Shown in pieces: positions 1 through 5,307 of a stretch of DNA of 6,755 bases. The notes beneath the pieces were generated by a model, which did not search any database, was not told the DNA's origin, and worked only from the letters and a program-made list of their open reading frames with translations. Numbering within the stretch: position 1 is the stretch's first letter; each line of letters starts with the position of its first letter. This DNA is from DATBAK01 sp036787815 (GTDB lineage Bacteria; Actinomycetota; Acidimicrobiia; IMCC26256; PALSA-610), in contig DAIQOP010000222.1 in the NCBI GenBank assembly GCA_036787815.1, positions 1 through 6,755 on the forward strand, written 5' to 3'. The translations under genes and the position numbers were made by a program.

Positions 1-458
1 TGGTCGGGGAAGAAGTGCGGATCGCGCGCGGCGACGATCGCGTCGAGGGTCAGCCAACCGGCGAGACGGTGATCGGGGTGGATGCGGTAGCGCTTCCACG
101 GGTCGTGGCCGAGCACGACATCTGGGCACACGGTGCGGATCACCTCGCACACCTCGGCCCGCTCCTGCGCACCGTCGACGAGCTCGCCGTCGACCCGGTC
201 GAGGAACACGACACCGCGCGCACCGAGCGCCTCGGCTGCGTGCTCCTGCTCACGTCGCCGGGCGGCGACGAGGTCCGACTGGTCGGCTTCGGCGTCCCAG
301 CTTCCCTTCGAGCCGTCGGTGAGCACGAGCAGTGTCACTGCGCACCCGGCGGCCGCCCACTTCGCGAGCGTCGCCCCGCAGCCGAACTCGATGTCGTCGG
401 GGTGCGCGCCGATCGCGAGCGCCCGCTCGGGCGCCGCGAGGTCGATCGACGGGCTCAT
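1..458 (-). CDS. PIG-L/LmbE family deacetylase, N-terminal 152 residues (partial, runs off left edge)
   Basis: Reading the minus strand from the ATG at 458 gives 152 codons with no stop, so the 3' end lies outside the window. The protein opens with a hydrophobic beta strand leading into AHPDD (H19, D21, D22), the zinc-binding and general-base motif of the PIG-L/LmbE fold. A second motif, IHPDHR (H127, H130), is where the third zinc ligand is expected. Family members are zinc-dependent N-deacetylases acting on GlcNAc-type or related amide substrates, including MshB and Mca of mycothiol metabolism. The substrate here cannot be read from the sequence, and MshB identity is not claimed. No Shine-Dalgarno sequence precedes the start. 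The ATG overlaps the cofC stop as ATGA, so translation is probably coupled to cofC. Family assignment is firm. Confidence 0.9.
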   Translation of the reverse strand, partial: MSPSIDLAAPERALAIGAHPDDIEFGCGATLAKWAAAGCAVTLLVLTDGSKGSWDAEADQSDLVAARRREQEHAAEALGARGVVFLDRVDGELVDGAQERAEVCEVIRTVCPDVVLGHDPWKRYRIHPDHRLAGWLTLDAIVAARDPHFFPD

Positions 459-1081
459 CGTTCGGGTGTGACCCGCCGGCGGGCGAGCACGACTGCGAGG
501 TCGTCGGGGCCGTCGACGTCGAACGCGAGCGCGTCGTCGCGTACGACGCGGACCTCGAGGCCGGCGCGCCGGGCGGCGGCGCGGTGGCGGGCGAACGAGC
601 CCGGGCCGTACGAGAACTCGAATGGGGGGTGATCGCCAATCGATCGCACGGGGATCGACAGCACCGGCGTGCCGTCGTCGCGATGACACGGCACGATCAC
701 CGCGACCGGCTGGGCCGCCTCTGCGGTGACCGCGTCGAGCGAGACGATGTCGGGCAGATCGGCATGCACCACGACGACGCGCGTGCAACCCCGCTCGGCC
801 GCCCACACCCGCCCGTCGTCGGCGGCGCGATCGAGAGAGCCGCGGTCGGCGACGACCGACAACCCGCGCTCGCGCGCCCACTCGATCACCTCCGGCGCGC
901 TCGTGATCACCACCACGGGGTGAGGTACGGCCGCGTCGGCGACACCGTCGGCGAGGCCGCGGACGAACGCTTCGTGGGCGACGGCGTCGAGCGCGCCCGC
1001 GAGCCGCGACTTGCCGCGAGAGAACGATCGGAGCGGGATCACGACACCGACCTCGGCAAGCGACGAGGAAGACCGAGGCAT
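455..1081 (-). CDS. cofC: 2-phospho-L-lactate / phosphoenolpyruvate guanylyltransferase (CofC/FbiD), F420 biosynthesis
   Basis: This 208-residue cytosolic protein has a short, nucleotide-sugar-transferase-like fold. It starts with a strand and the GTP-binding-type stretch PLRSFSRGKSRL (residues 16-27, K24). A metal-binding DLP follows at 108-110 (HADLP here, where most relatives have GDLP), then YGPGSFARH (158-166) and DVDGPDDL (188-195). The last two motifs are the ones I associate with CofC. Archaeal CofC couples GTP to 2-phospho-L-lactate. The mycobacterial homologue FbiD uses phosphoenolpyruvate and feeds dehydro-F420-0 synthesis, so PEP is the likelier substrate in an actinobacterium (inference). 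Length matches the family. The ATG at 1081 is the only upstream start that keeps the first strand. The gene is divergent from the PlsC/gpsA operon and overlaps the downstream deacetylase by 4 nt. The other F420 genes (fbiA, fbiB, fbiC) are not in the window. Confidence 0.88.
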   Translation of the reverse strand: MPRSSSSLAEVGVVIPLRSFSRGKSRLAGALDAVAHEAFVRGLADGVADAAVPHPVVVITSAPEVIEWARERGLSVVADRGSLDRAADDGRVWAAERGCTRVVVVHADLPDIVSLDAVTAEAAQPVAVIVPCHRDDGTPVLSIPVRSIGDHPPFEFSYGPGSFARHRAAARRAGLEVRVVRDDALAFDVDGPDDLAVVLARRRVTPER

Positions 1082-1089
1082 GGTCTGCG

Positions 1090-1096
1090 TATGCTA
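1090..1096. promoter_or_regulatory. candidate shared -10 element (TATGCTA) for divergent cofC and plsC
   Basis: The 7-mer TATGCTA reads as TANNNT on both strands: TATGCT (1090-1095) forward and TAGCAT (1096-1091) in reverse. Forward, 7 nt separate the hexamer from the in-frame GTG at 1103, the spacing expected for a leaderless mRNA beginning at that GTG. In reverse, 9 nt separate it from the cofC ATG at 1081, giving a leader of only 2-3 nt. No good TTGACA-like -35 is visible in either direction, which is common in actinobacteria but weakens the call. The site overlaps the alternative plsC ATG at 1091. Confidence 0.4.
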
Positions 1097-1840
1097 CCGG
1101 CCGTGGAACCGCTCTACTCCCTGGCCAAGGGAGCGTTCTATCCCGGCCTGCGGTGGGGTCTGAAGTGGACGGTCGAGGGCGCGGATCGCATCCCGCGTGT
1201 CGGTCCGGCGATCCTGGCGAGCAATCACGTGTCGTATCTCGACCCGTTGACGCTGGCCTGGTTGGCCGATCGTCGCGGTCGGCGGGTGCGGTACTTGGCG
1301 AAGGCCGAGCTGTTCGAGAAGGTCGCGTTGGGCCCGGCGCTCCGGTCGGTGCATCAGATCCCGGTCCGGCGGGGCTCCGACGAAGCGGCTTCGTCGCTCG
1401 TCGCCGCGGTCGATGCGCTGCGCGCCGGCGAGTGCGTCACGGTGTTTCCCGAGGGCACGATCTCGCTCGATCTGGAACCCATGGTGGGGAAGTCGGGCAC
1501 CGCGCGCCTCGCGCGGGCGAGCGGCATCCCGGTGACTCCAGTCGGGTTGTGGGGGACGCACCGGATCCTGTTCAAGGGGCGCAAGCCGCGTTGGCGCTGG
1601 GGGATCGCGCAGACGGCGGTGATCGGAGAACCGGTAGCCGTCGGCCCCGACGCCGACATCAAGGAAGCGACCGACGAGATCATGACGGCGATCTGCGCGT
1701 GCGTCGCCCGCGCGCGCGAGATCTACCCGCAGCGCCCGGAGCCCGGCGACGACTGGTGGTCGCGCGACCCGTCGACCGCGGTGCTGCGCAGCTGCGGTCC
1801 CGAGCCGTCGGCCGCGGCGCCGATCGAGTCTCGTGAATAG
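1091..1840 (+). CDS. plsC: 1-acyl-sn-glycerol-3-phosphate acyltransferase (PlsC family)
   Basis: The product transfers an acyl chain to the sn-2 position of lysophosphatidate to give phosphatidate, at the inner face of the membrane. From the ATG at 1091 it is 249 residues, the usual size. It carries the catalytic HX4D box (NHVSYLD, H46 and D51), the glycerophosphate-binding FPEGT (119-123) and a later IPVTPVGLWG strand (about 143-152). The Pro/Trp-rich, acidic tail after about residue 215 looks disordered. The frame is open as far back as 332, but that stretch is antisense to cofC and out of character, so it is excluded. A GTG at 1103 (protein starting VEPLYSLAKG) is an equally good or better start if the mRNA is leaderless from the TATGCT at 1090-1095. 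Neither start has a clear Shine-Dalgarno. The next gene, gpsA, begins 9 nt after the stop. The exact acyl acceptor is inferred from family and context. Confidence 0.88.
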   Translation: MLPAVEPLYSLAKGAFYPGLRWGLKWTVEGADRIPRVGPAILASNHVSYLDPLTLAWLADRRGRRVRYLAKAELFEKVALGPALRSVHQIPVRRGSDEAASSLVAAVDALRAGECVTVFPEGTISLDLEPMVGKSGTARLARASGIPVTPVGLWGTHRILFKGRKPRWRWGIAQTAVIGEPVAVGPDADIKEATDEIMTAICACVARAREIYPQRPEPGDDWWSRDPSTAVLRSCGPEPSAAAPIESRE

Positions 1841-1849
1841 CGGTGGCGG

Positions 1850-2863
1850 ATGAGCGGCCGGGTCGTGGTGATCGGCGCGGGGTCGTGGGGCACGACGGTC
1901 GCAGCGCTCGTCGCGGCGCACGCGCCGACCACGTTGTGGGTGCGCGGCGAGGAGCTCGCCACCACGATCGACACGACGCACGAGAACCCGCAGTACCTCC
2001 CGGGAGTCGCGCTGCCCACCGAGCTGCGCGCGACGTCGTCGCTCGAGGCCGCGTGCGCCGGTACCGAGGTCGTGGTGGTCGGGGTTCCGTCGCACGGCTT
2101 GCGGGCCGTGCTCAGCGACGCGGCCGCGTTCATCGCCGACGATGCCGCGGTGATCAGCCTGGCGAAGGGCGTCGAACAGGGAACGAACCTCCGCATGACC
2201 GAGGTCGTCGCCCAGGTGCTCGAGGGCCACGACACCGACCGCATCGGTGTGCTCACGGGCCCGAACCTGGCGCGCGAGGTCGCGGCGGGCCAGCCGACGG
2301 CAACGGTCGTCGCGGTGCGCGACGCGGCGGTCGCGGGGCGATTGCAGCAGCTGTTCATGACGCCCACCTTCCGCGTGTACACGAACCCCGACGTGATCGG
2401 GTGCGAGATCGCGGGCGCGCTCAAGAACGTCATCGCGATCGGCGCGGGCATGGCCGACGGCCTCGGCTACGGCGACAACACGAAGGCCGCGCTGATGACC
2501 CGGGGGCTCGCCGAGCTGGCCCGGCTCGGCATCGCGCTCGGTGGAGATCCGCTGACCTTCGCCGGGCTCGCGGGCATGGGTGATCTCATCGCCACGTGCA
2601 GCAGCCCCCAGAGCCGGAACCGCCACGTCGGGGTGGAGCTCGGACGCGGCCGGCCCCTCGGCGAGATCGTCGCCGAGATGAACATGGTCGCCGAAGGCGT
2701 GAAGACCACCGCCGCGGTGCTCGATCTCGCGGCGCGGGAGAAGGTGGAGATGCCGCTCGCGGAGTTCGTCGGCCGGGTGCTGCACCAGGGCGCTCGTCCG
2801 GCCGATCTCGTGCCCGAGCTCATGGGCCGCCGGGCGCGCACCGAGTTGCACGGCATCCGCTGA
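1850..2863 (+). CDS. gpsA: NAD(P)-dependent sn-glycerol-3-phosphate dehydrogenase (GpsA)
   Basis: This enzyme reduces dihydroxyacetone phosphate to sn-glycerol-3-phosphate in the cytosol, the first committed step towards the phospholipid backbone. The 337 residues match the bacterial GpsA length. Visible motifs in order are the Rossmann GAGSWGT (9-15), SLAKG (103-107, K106), LTGPNLAREVA (135-145), the catalytic-lysine helix ALKNVIAIGAGMADG (190-204, K192), then GLAGMGDLIATC (239-250) and SRNRHVG (255-261) in the substrate-binding helical domain. All key residues are present. The ATG at 1850 is preceded by a weak GGTGG (1842-1846). The gene sits between plsC and the 2869 gene with gaps of 9 and 5 nt, so co-transcription is likely. 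The gpsA-cofC neighbourhood also occurs in mycobacteria (Rv2982c/Rv2983), in the same divergent arrangement. Confidence 0.96.
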   Translation: MSGRVVVIGAGSWGTTVAALVAAHAPTTLWVRGEELATTIDTTHENPQYLPGVALPTELRATSSLEAACAGTEVVVVGVPSHGLRAVLSDAAAFIADDAAVISLAKGVEQGTNLRMTEVVAQVLEGHDTDRIGVLTGPNLAREVAAGQPTATVVAVRDAAVAGRLQQLFMTPTFRVYTNPDVIGCEIAGALKNVIAIGAGMADGLGYGDNTKAALMTRGLAELARLGIALGGDPLTFAGLAGMGDLIATCSSPQSRNRHVGVELGRGRPLGEIVAEMNMVAEGVKTTAAVLDLAAREKVEMPLAEFVGRVLHQGARPADLVPELMGRRARTELHGIR

Positions 2864-2868
2864 CCGAC

Positions 2869-4182
2869 GTGGCCGCTTCGAGCCGTGACACCGTGGTGGT
2901 CTCGGTGCTCGGCACGCTCGCCGACGGCGTGGTCGGTGCGTTCGGGAGCACCGGGTTGATCACCGTCGACGCGGCCGGGATCGAGATCGACTGGTGGATC
3001 GGGGCCGACGACGGCTGGCGCATCCCGTCGTCGGGAGCCGTGCACACCGTGCGCCCCGGAGTCGCGCCGGCGGCCGAGGGGCGGGTGCGGGTGCCCGGCG
3101 GCGAGGTGGTGCTGCGCGCCTACGCCGTCGCGGGCGAGCACGCGCCGCTCGTGGTGGTCGACGTCGAGAACGCGTCGGCCGCCGCCGTCGTGCTCGCGTG
3201 GGTGGTGCGGGCCGCACCCGGTTACCGCATCGGTCGGGTCGCGATCGAGGGGTCGACGCTGCTCGTCGACGATCGCGCGCGGGTCGCGCTGCCGAGGGCT
3301 CCGCTGCGCTGGGCCGTCGACGCGCGCGCCGTTGGTGTGCACGACGCCGTGGTCGGCGGCGATGCCGCGAGCGGTCGGTTCGACCCGGCGGTCGCGGCGC
3401 GAAGAGCCGGTCGCCGCGGGGATCTCGAAGTCGCGGTGCTGTTCCCGGTCGCGCACCGGACCCGCACCAGGATCGCGGCGTCGAGTCTCGCGGGCGACCC
3501 GGTGACGGTCGCGCGGCTCCCGACCCTGGCCGACGTCGAGCGTGGCTGGGTGGCCGCACTCGACCGGGGGATGCGCGTCGAGCTTCCCGACGAGGCGCTC
3601 CAGGCCGCGACCGACGCCGCCCGGGCCACCGTGCTCGTCGCCGCCGCGACCGGCACGAAGCGGGACCGGGTCGTGGCGGGCGTCGCCGCCGAGTGGGGAC
3701 TCGGGGCGCAACCGCCACGCACGCGCGCGCGGGGGCGCAGCACGGTGGGCGACGGAGCGGCCGAACAGTGGCCGAGCCTCCGTGCGACGGCGGCCGCGTC
3801 GGGTTCACGGCCGGCGCTCGCCGCCGCGTGGCTCGGCGCGCTCCGCGACGCGCTCGTGCGGGTGGAGCGTGAGCACATCGAGCTGCTCCCGCACCTTCCC
3901 GTCGAGTGGTTGGGCCGTCCGGTCGCCGTGCACGACGCGCCCACTCGCCTCGGCCCGGTGTCGTTCGCGCTGCGATGGCACGGCGTGCGGCCCGCGTTGC
4001 TGTGGGACGCGCCCGAAGGCGTCGTCGTGCGCGCTCCGGGTCTGGATCCCGCGTGGGAGGCGATCGGGAGCGCGAGCGAAGCCCTGCTCGCCGAGATCGA
4101 CCCCACGCGCCTGCTGCCTCTTGGTTCGGCGCCGGCCCCGGACACGGGTGTGATCGTCGACGATCCGGGAAGCTTCACGTGA
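2869..4182 (+). CDS. uncharacterised protein with six-hairpin-glycosidase-like features
   Basis: I do not recognise a named family. From the GTG at 2869 the protein is 437 residues. The frame is open from 2596, but upstream of 2863 it overlaps gpsA and has no coding character. A GTG at 2893 is an alternative start. The N-terminal ~170 residues look like a beta-sandwich: GLITVDAAGIEIDWWIGADD near 29-48, and VVVDVENASAAAVVLAWVV near 95-115. A helical middle follows (ALQAATDAARATVLVAAATG). The C-terminal part has LLPHLPVEWLGRPVAVHDAP and then SFALRWHGVRPALLWD, near 338-378. That pattern resembles the end of (alpha/alpha)6 glycosidases such as debranching or rhamnosidase-like proteins, where this strand pair caps the toroid. 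The helical region is only about 150-200 residues, short for a full toroid, and I cannot point to a catalytic acid pair, so an enzymatic role is unproven. No signal peptide or membrane segment is seen. It starts 5 nt after gpsA and ends in a GTGA overlap with the cyclase gene. Confidence 0.8.
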   Translation: MAASSRDTVVVSVLGTLADGVVGAFGSTGLITVDAAGIEIDWWIGADDGWRIPSSGAVHTVRPGVAPAAEGRVRVPGGEVVLRAYAVAGEHAPLVVVDVENASAAAVVLAWVVRAAPGYRIGRVAIEGSTLLVDDRARVALPRAPLRWAVDARAVGVHDAVVGGDAASGRFDPAVAARRAGRRGDLEVAVLFPVAHRTRTRIAASSLAGDPVTVARLPTLADVERGWVAALDRGMRVELPDEALQAATDAARATVLVAAATGTKRDRVVAGVAAEWGLGAQPPRTRARGRSTVGDGAAEQWPSLRATAAASGSRPALAAAWLGALRDALVRVEREHIELLPHLPVEWLGRPVAVHDAPTRLGPVSFALRWHGVRPALLWDAPEGVVVRAPGLDPAWEAIGSASEALLAEIDPTRLLPLGSAPAPDTGVIVDDPGSFT

Positions 4183-4376
4183 ACGACGAACCCGGTCCGG
4201 CCGACGACGCGCACGCCGATCGCGATGCGGTCGTGGCCGCAGGGTTGTACGACCCCCTCGCGCCCGACGCCGCGGCGCGGCTCGCCCTGTACGAGTACCT
4301 GCTCGGGCTCGGCCTCTCGATTCCGCTTCAGCGCCCGCGACGTCGAGATGCTCGCGGTGTTCCGTTCGCTCGGTGA
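4179..4376 (+). pseudogene. 5' fragment of class III cyclase gene (N-terminal reading frame, ends at premature TGA)
   Basis: A GTG at 4179 overlaps the preceding stop (GTGA) and opens a frame of 65 codons ending at TGA 4374-4376. Residues 1-48 look real: an acidic N-terminus, then AAGLYDP and ARLALYEYLLGLGLS, which resemble the start of the regulatory segment found ahead of actinobacterial class III cyclase domains. After about 4322 the frame becomes Arg-rich nonsense (PLQRPRRRDARGVPFAR), while the +1 frame becomes convincing (RFSARDVEMLAVFRSLGELV). The true N-terminus therefore lies in this frame and the remainder of the cyclase in another. A deletion of length 3n+2 (or a 1-nt insertion) near 4317-4326 explains this. 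From memory of the family, several tens of residues are also absent here. It could be a natural pseudogene or an assembly error. Confidence 0.6.
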
Positions 4377-5058
4377 GCTCGTGGGTACCGAGCGCATCGT
4401 GCAGCTGGTGCGGATCATCGGCGCGGCGACCGCGTCGATGGCCGAAGCCGAGACCGCGCTCCTGCGCTCGAGCGTCGAAGCCCCGCTGGTCGACTCGCAG
4501 GACTACGTCGAGATCGCGCGCAGCTACGTGGGCGTCGTCACCGACATGCTGCCGCAGTTGTCGGACGCGATCGACACGCTCCATCGCCACCACCTCGATT
4601 CGATCGGCCGGCGCTACAGCGACTCCGGCGCGACGCCGTCGAGCACGAACACCGTCGACCTCACGGTCGGGTTCGCCGACCTGTCGGGCTACACGAGCCT
4701 CTCGGGCCGGCTCGACGCCGACGCGCTAGTCGCGATGATCGACGCCTTCGAGTCGATCGCGTTCGATCTCGCCCTCGATCTCGTCGACGCGGCGGCCGCG
4801 GACGCGCGACTGCCGCCGCTGAGGGTCGGCCTCGCGTTCGGGCCCGTCATCGTGCGCGGCGGTGACATGTACGGACCGTTCGTGAACCTCGCGGCCCGCC
4901 TGTGCGCGGCCGCCCGGCCCGACACCATCGTGGTCTCCGACGGACTCGAGCGCCGACTGCGGCCGCTCACCGACCGGTACCACTTCGCCGGACCCGACCA
5001 CCACACGCTCGCCGGCTTCTCCGGCGTCGTCCCCGCCTATCGCCTCACCCGCGGATAG
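4225..5058 (+). CDS. class III adenylate/guanylate cyclase, frameshifted, with gap in catalytic domain (probably broken)
   Basis: This is the open frame carrying the rest of the cyclase. Its first ~31 codons (4225-4317) are out-of-frame shadow of the 5' fragment, and authentic sequence begins near 4321. If translated alone, ATG 4348 would be a later candidate start. The helical regulatory part (RFSARDVEMLAVF through HRHHLDSIGRRY) leads into the catalytic domain: TVGFADLSGYTSLSGRLD, whose first metal-binding Asp is codon 4678-4680, then LPPLRVGLAFGPV, and VNLAAR with the transition-state Asn (4885-4887) and Arg (4897-4899). Between AFESIAFD and LALDLVDAA the usual segment of roughly 25-30 residues is missing. 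It includes the K-x-x-G-D-E type motif that supplies the base-selecting Lys and second metal Asp. Active members make cAMP or cGMP from ATP or GTP. This version should be inactive as written. The C-terminal end (TLAGFSGVVPAYRL) is normal. It is last in the plsC-gpsA operon. Confidence 0.72.
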   Translation: MRSWPQGCTTPSRPTPRRGSPCTSTCSGSASRFRFSARDVEMLAVFRSLGELVGTERIVQLVRIIGAATASMAEAETALLRSSVEAPLVDSQDYVEIARSYVGVVTDMLPQLSDAIDTLHRHHLDSIGRRYSDSGATPSSTNTVDLTVGFADLSGYTSLSGRLDADALVAMIDAFESIAFDLALDLVDAAAADARLPPLRVGLAFGPVIVRGGDMYGPFVNLAARLCAAARPDTIVVSDGLERRLRPLTDRYHFAGPDHHTLAGFSGVVPAYRLTRG

Positions 5059-5064
5059 GGACCT

Positions 5065-5097
5065 GCGCCGGTGACGGCGCGCGGGCACGGTCCCGCG
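5065..5097 (+). terminator. tandem hairpins just after the cyclase gene, probable terminator without U-tract
   Basis: Starting 7 nt after the stop at 5058, GCGCCG (5065-5070) and CGGCGC (5075-5080) form a 6-bp stem closed by a GTGA (GNRA-type) tetraloop. It is followed at once by CGCGGG (5080-5085) pairing with CCCGCG (5092-5097) around a 6-nt loop. The two share base 5080, so they form back to back or as alternatives. There is no T-run downstream. GC-only, U-less hairpins are common at operon ends in actinobacteria, so termination of the plsC-gpsA operon is the likely role (inference). Confidence 0.45.
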
Positions 5098-5165
5098 GAA
5101 CACCTCTGCGACCGATCCGTCCGAGGGCGACGATCGCTCGAGCAGATCCCCATCTCGCGTGCGCG

Positions 5166-5229
5166 ACGCGAAATGTTGCCGATCGCGATCCGTGCCCAGG
5201 AACGGATCGCGATCGAGTGAAATTCGCGT
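5166..5229. repeat. 64-bp imperfect dyad with a 14-bp perfect inverted repeat
   Basis: CGATCGCGATCCGT (5180-5193) and its exact reverse complement ACGGATCGCGATCG (5202-5215) flank an 8-nt loop (5194-5201). Outside them, ACGCGAA (5166-5172) pairs exactly with TTCGCGT (5223-5229), so the two 28-nt arms match at 22 positions around a mostly unpaired 7-nt internal loop. Each arm also contains the self-palindrome GATCGCGATC (5181-5190 and 5206-5215), spaced 25 nt start to start. It lies between two convergent genes. It could be a bidirectional terminator stem, an operator pair, or one copy of a dispersed intergenic palindrome. Confidence 0.6.
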
Positions 5230-5245
5230 ACCCGCGTTCCGACGA

Positions 5246-5268
5246 TTCCCGCCCGGTGAAGGTGGGAA
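5246..5268 (+). other. small hairpin in the convergent spacer
   Basis: TTCCCGCC (5246-5253) pairs with GGTGGGAA (5261-5268) around a 7-nt loop, 8 bp with one G-U wobble on the plus-strand RNA. On the minus strand the same position becomes a C-A mismatch, so the structure favours plus-strand transcripts. No T-run follows. Together with the tandem hairpins and the larger dyad it accounts for most of the 249-bp spacer 5059-5307. I see no convincing gene there; the open frames across it are Arg-rich and lack family features. Confidence 0.3.
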
Positions 5269-5307
5269 CCGACGGTGCCGGCCGGGTCGCCTTCGAGGGA
5301 GCGAGTG

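Noticed and set aside
332..1090. In-frame upstream extension of the acyltransferase (502-residue open frame)
   Set aside because: It is antisense to cofC and the deacetylase, is Arg/Ala/Gly-rich without motifs, and PlsC proteins start near the 1091/1103 codons.
1704..1720. Short CG-alternating runs (also near 3720) as Z-DNA or repeat elements
   Set aside because: They are short, inside coding sequence, and expected at this GC content.
1094..2851. 585-codon minus-strand open frame opposite plsC and gpsA
   Set aside because: This is a typical high-GC shadow: His/Arg/Asp-rich, no motifs, and fully opposite two firmly identified genes.
4317..4330. Programmed +1 frameshift joining the two cyclase frames
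   Set aside because: No slippery heptamer or obvious stimulator is seen. The family comparison suggests missing residues, which recoding would not explain.
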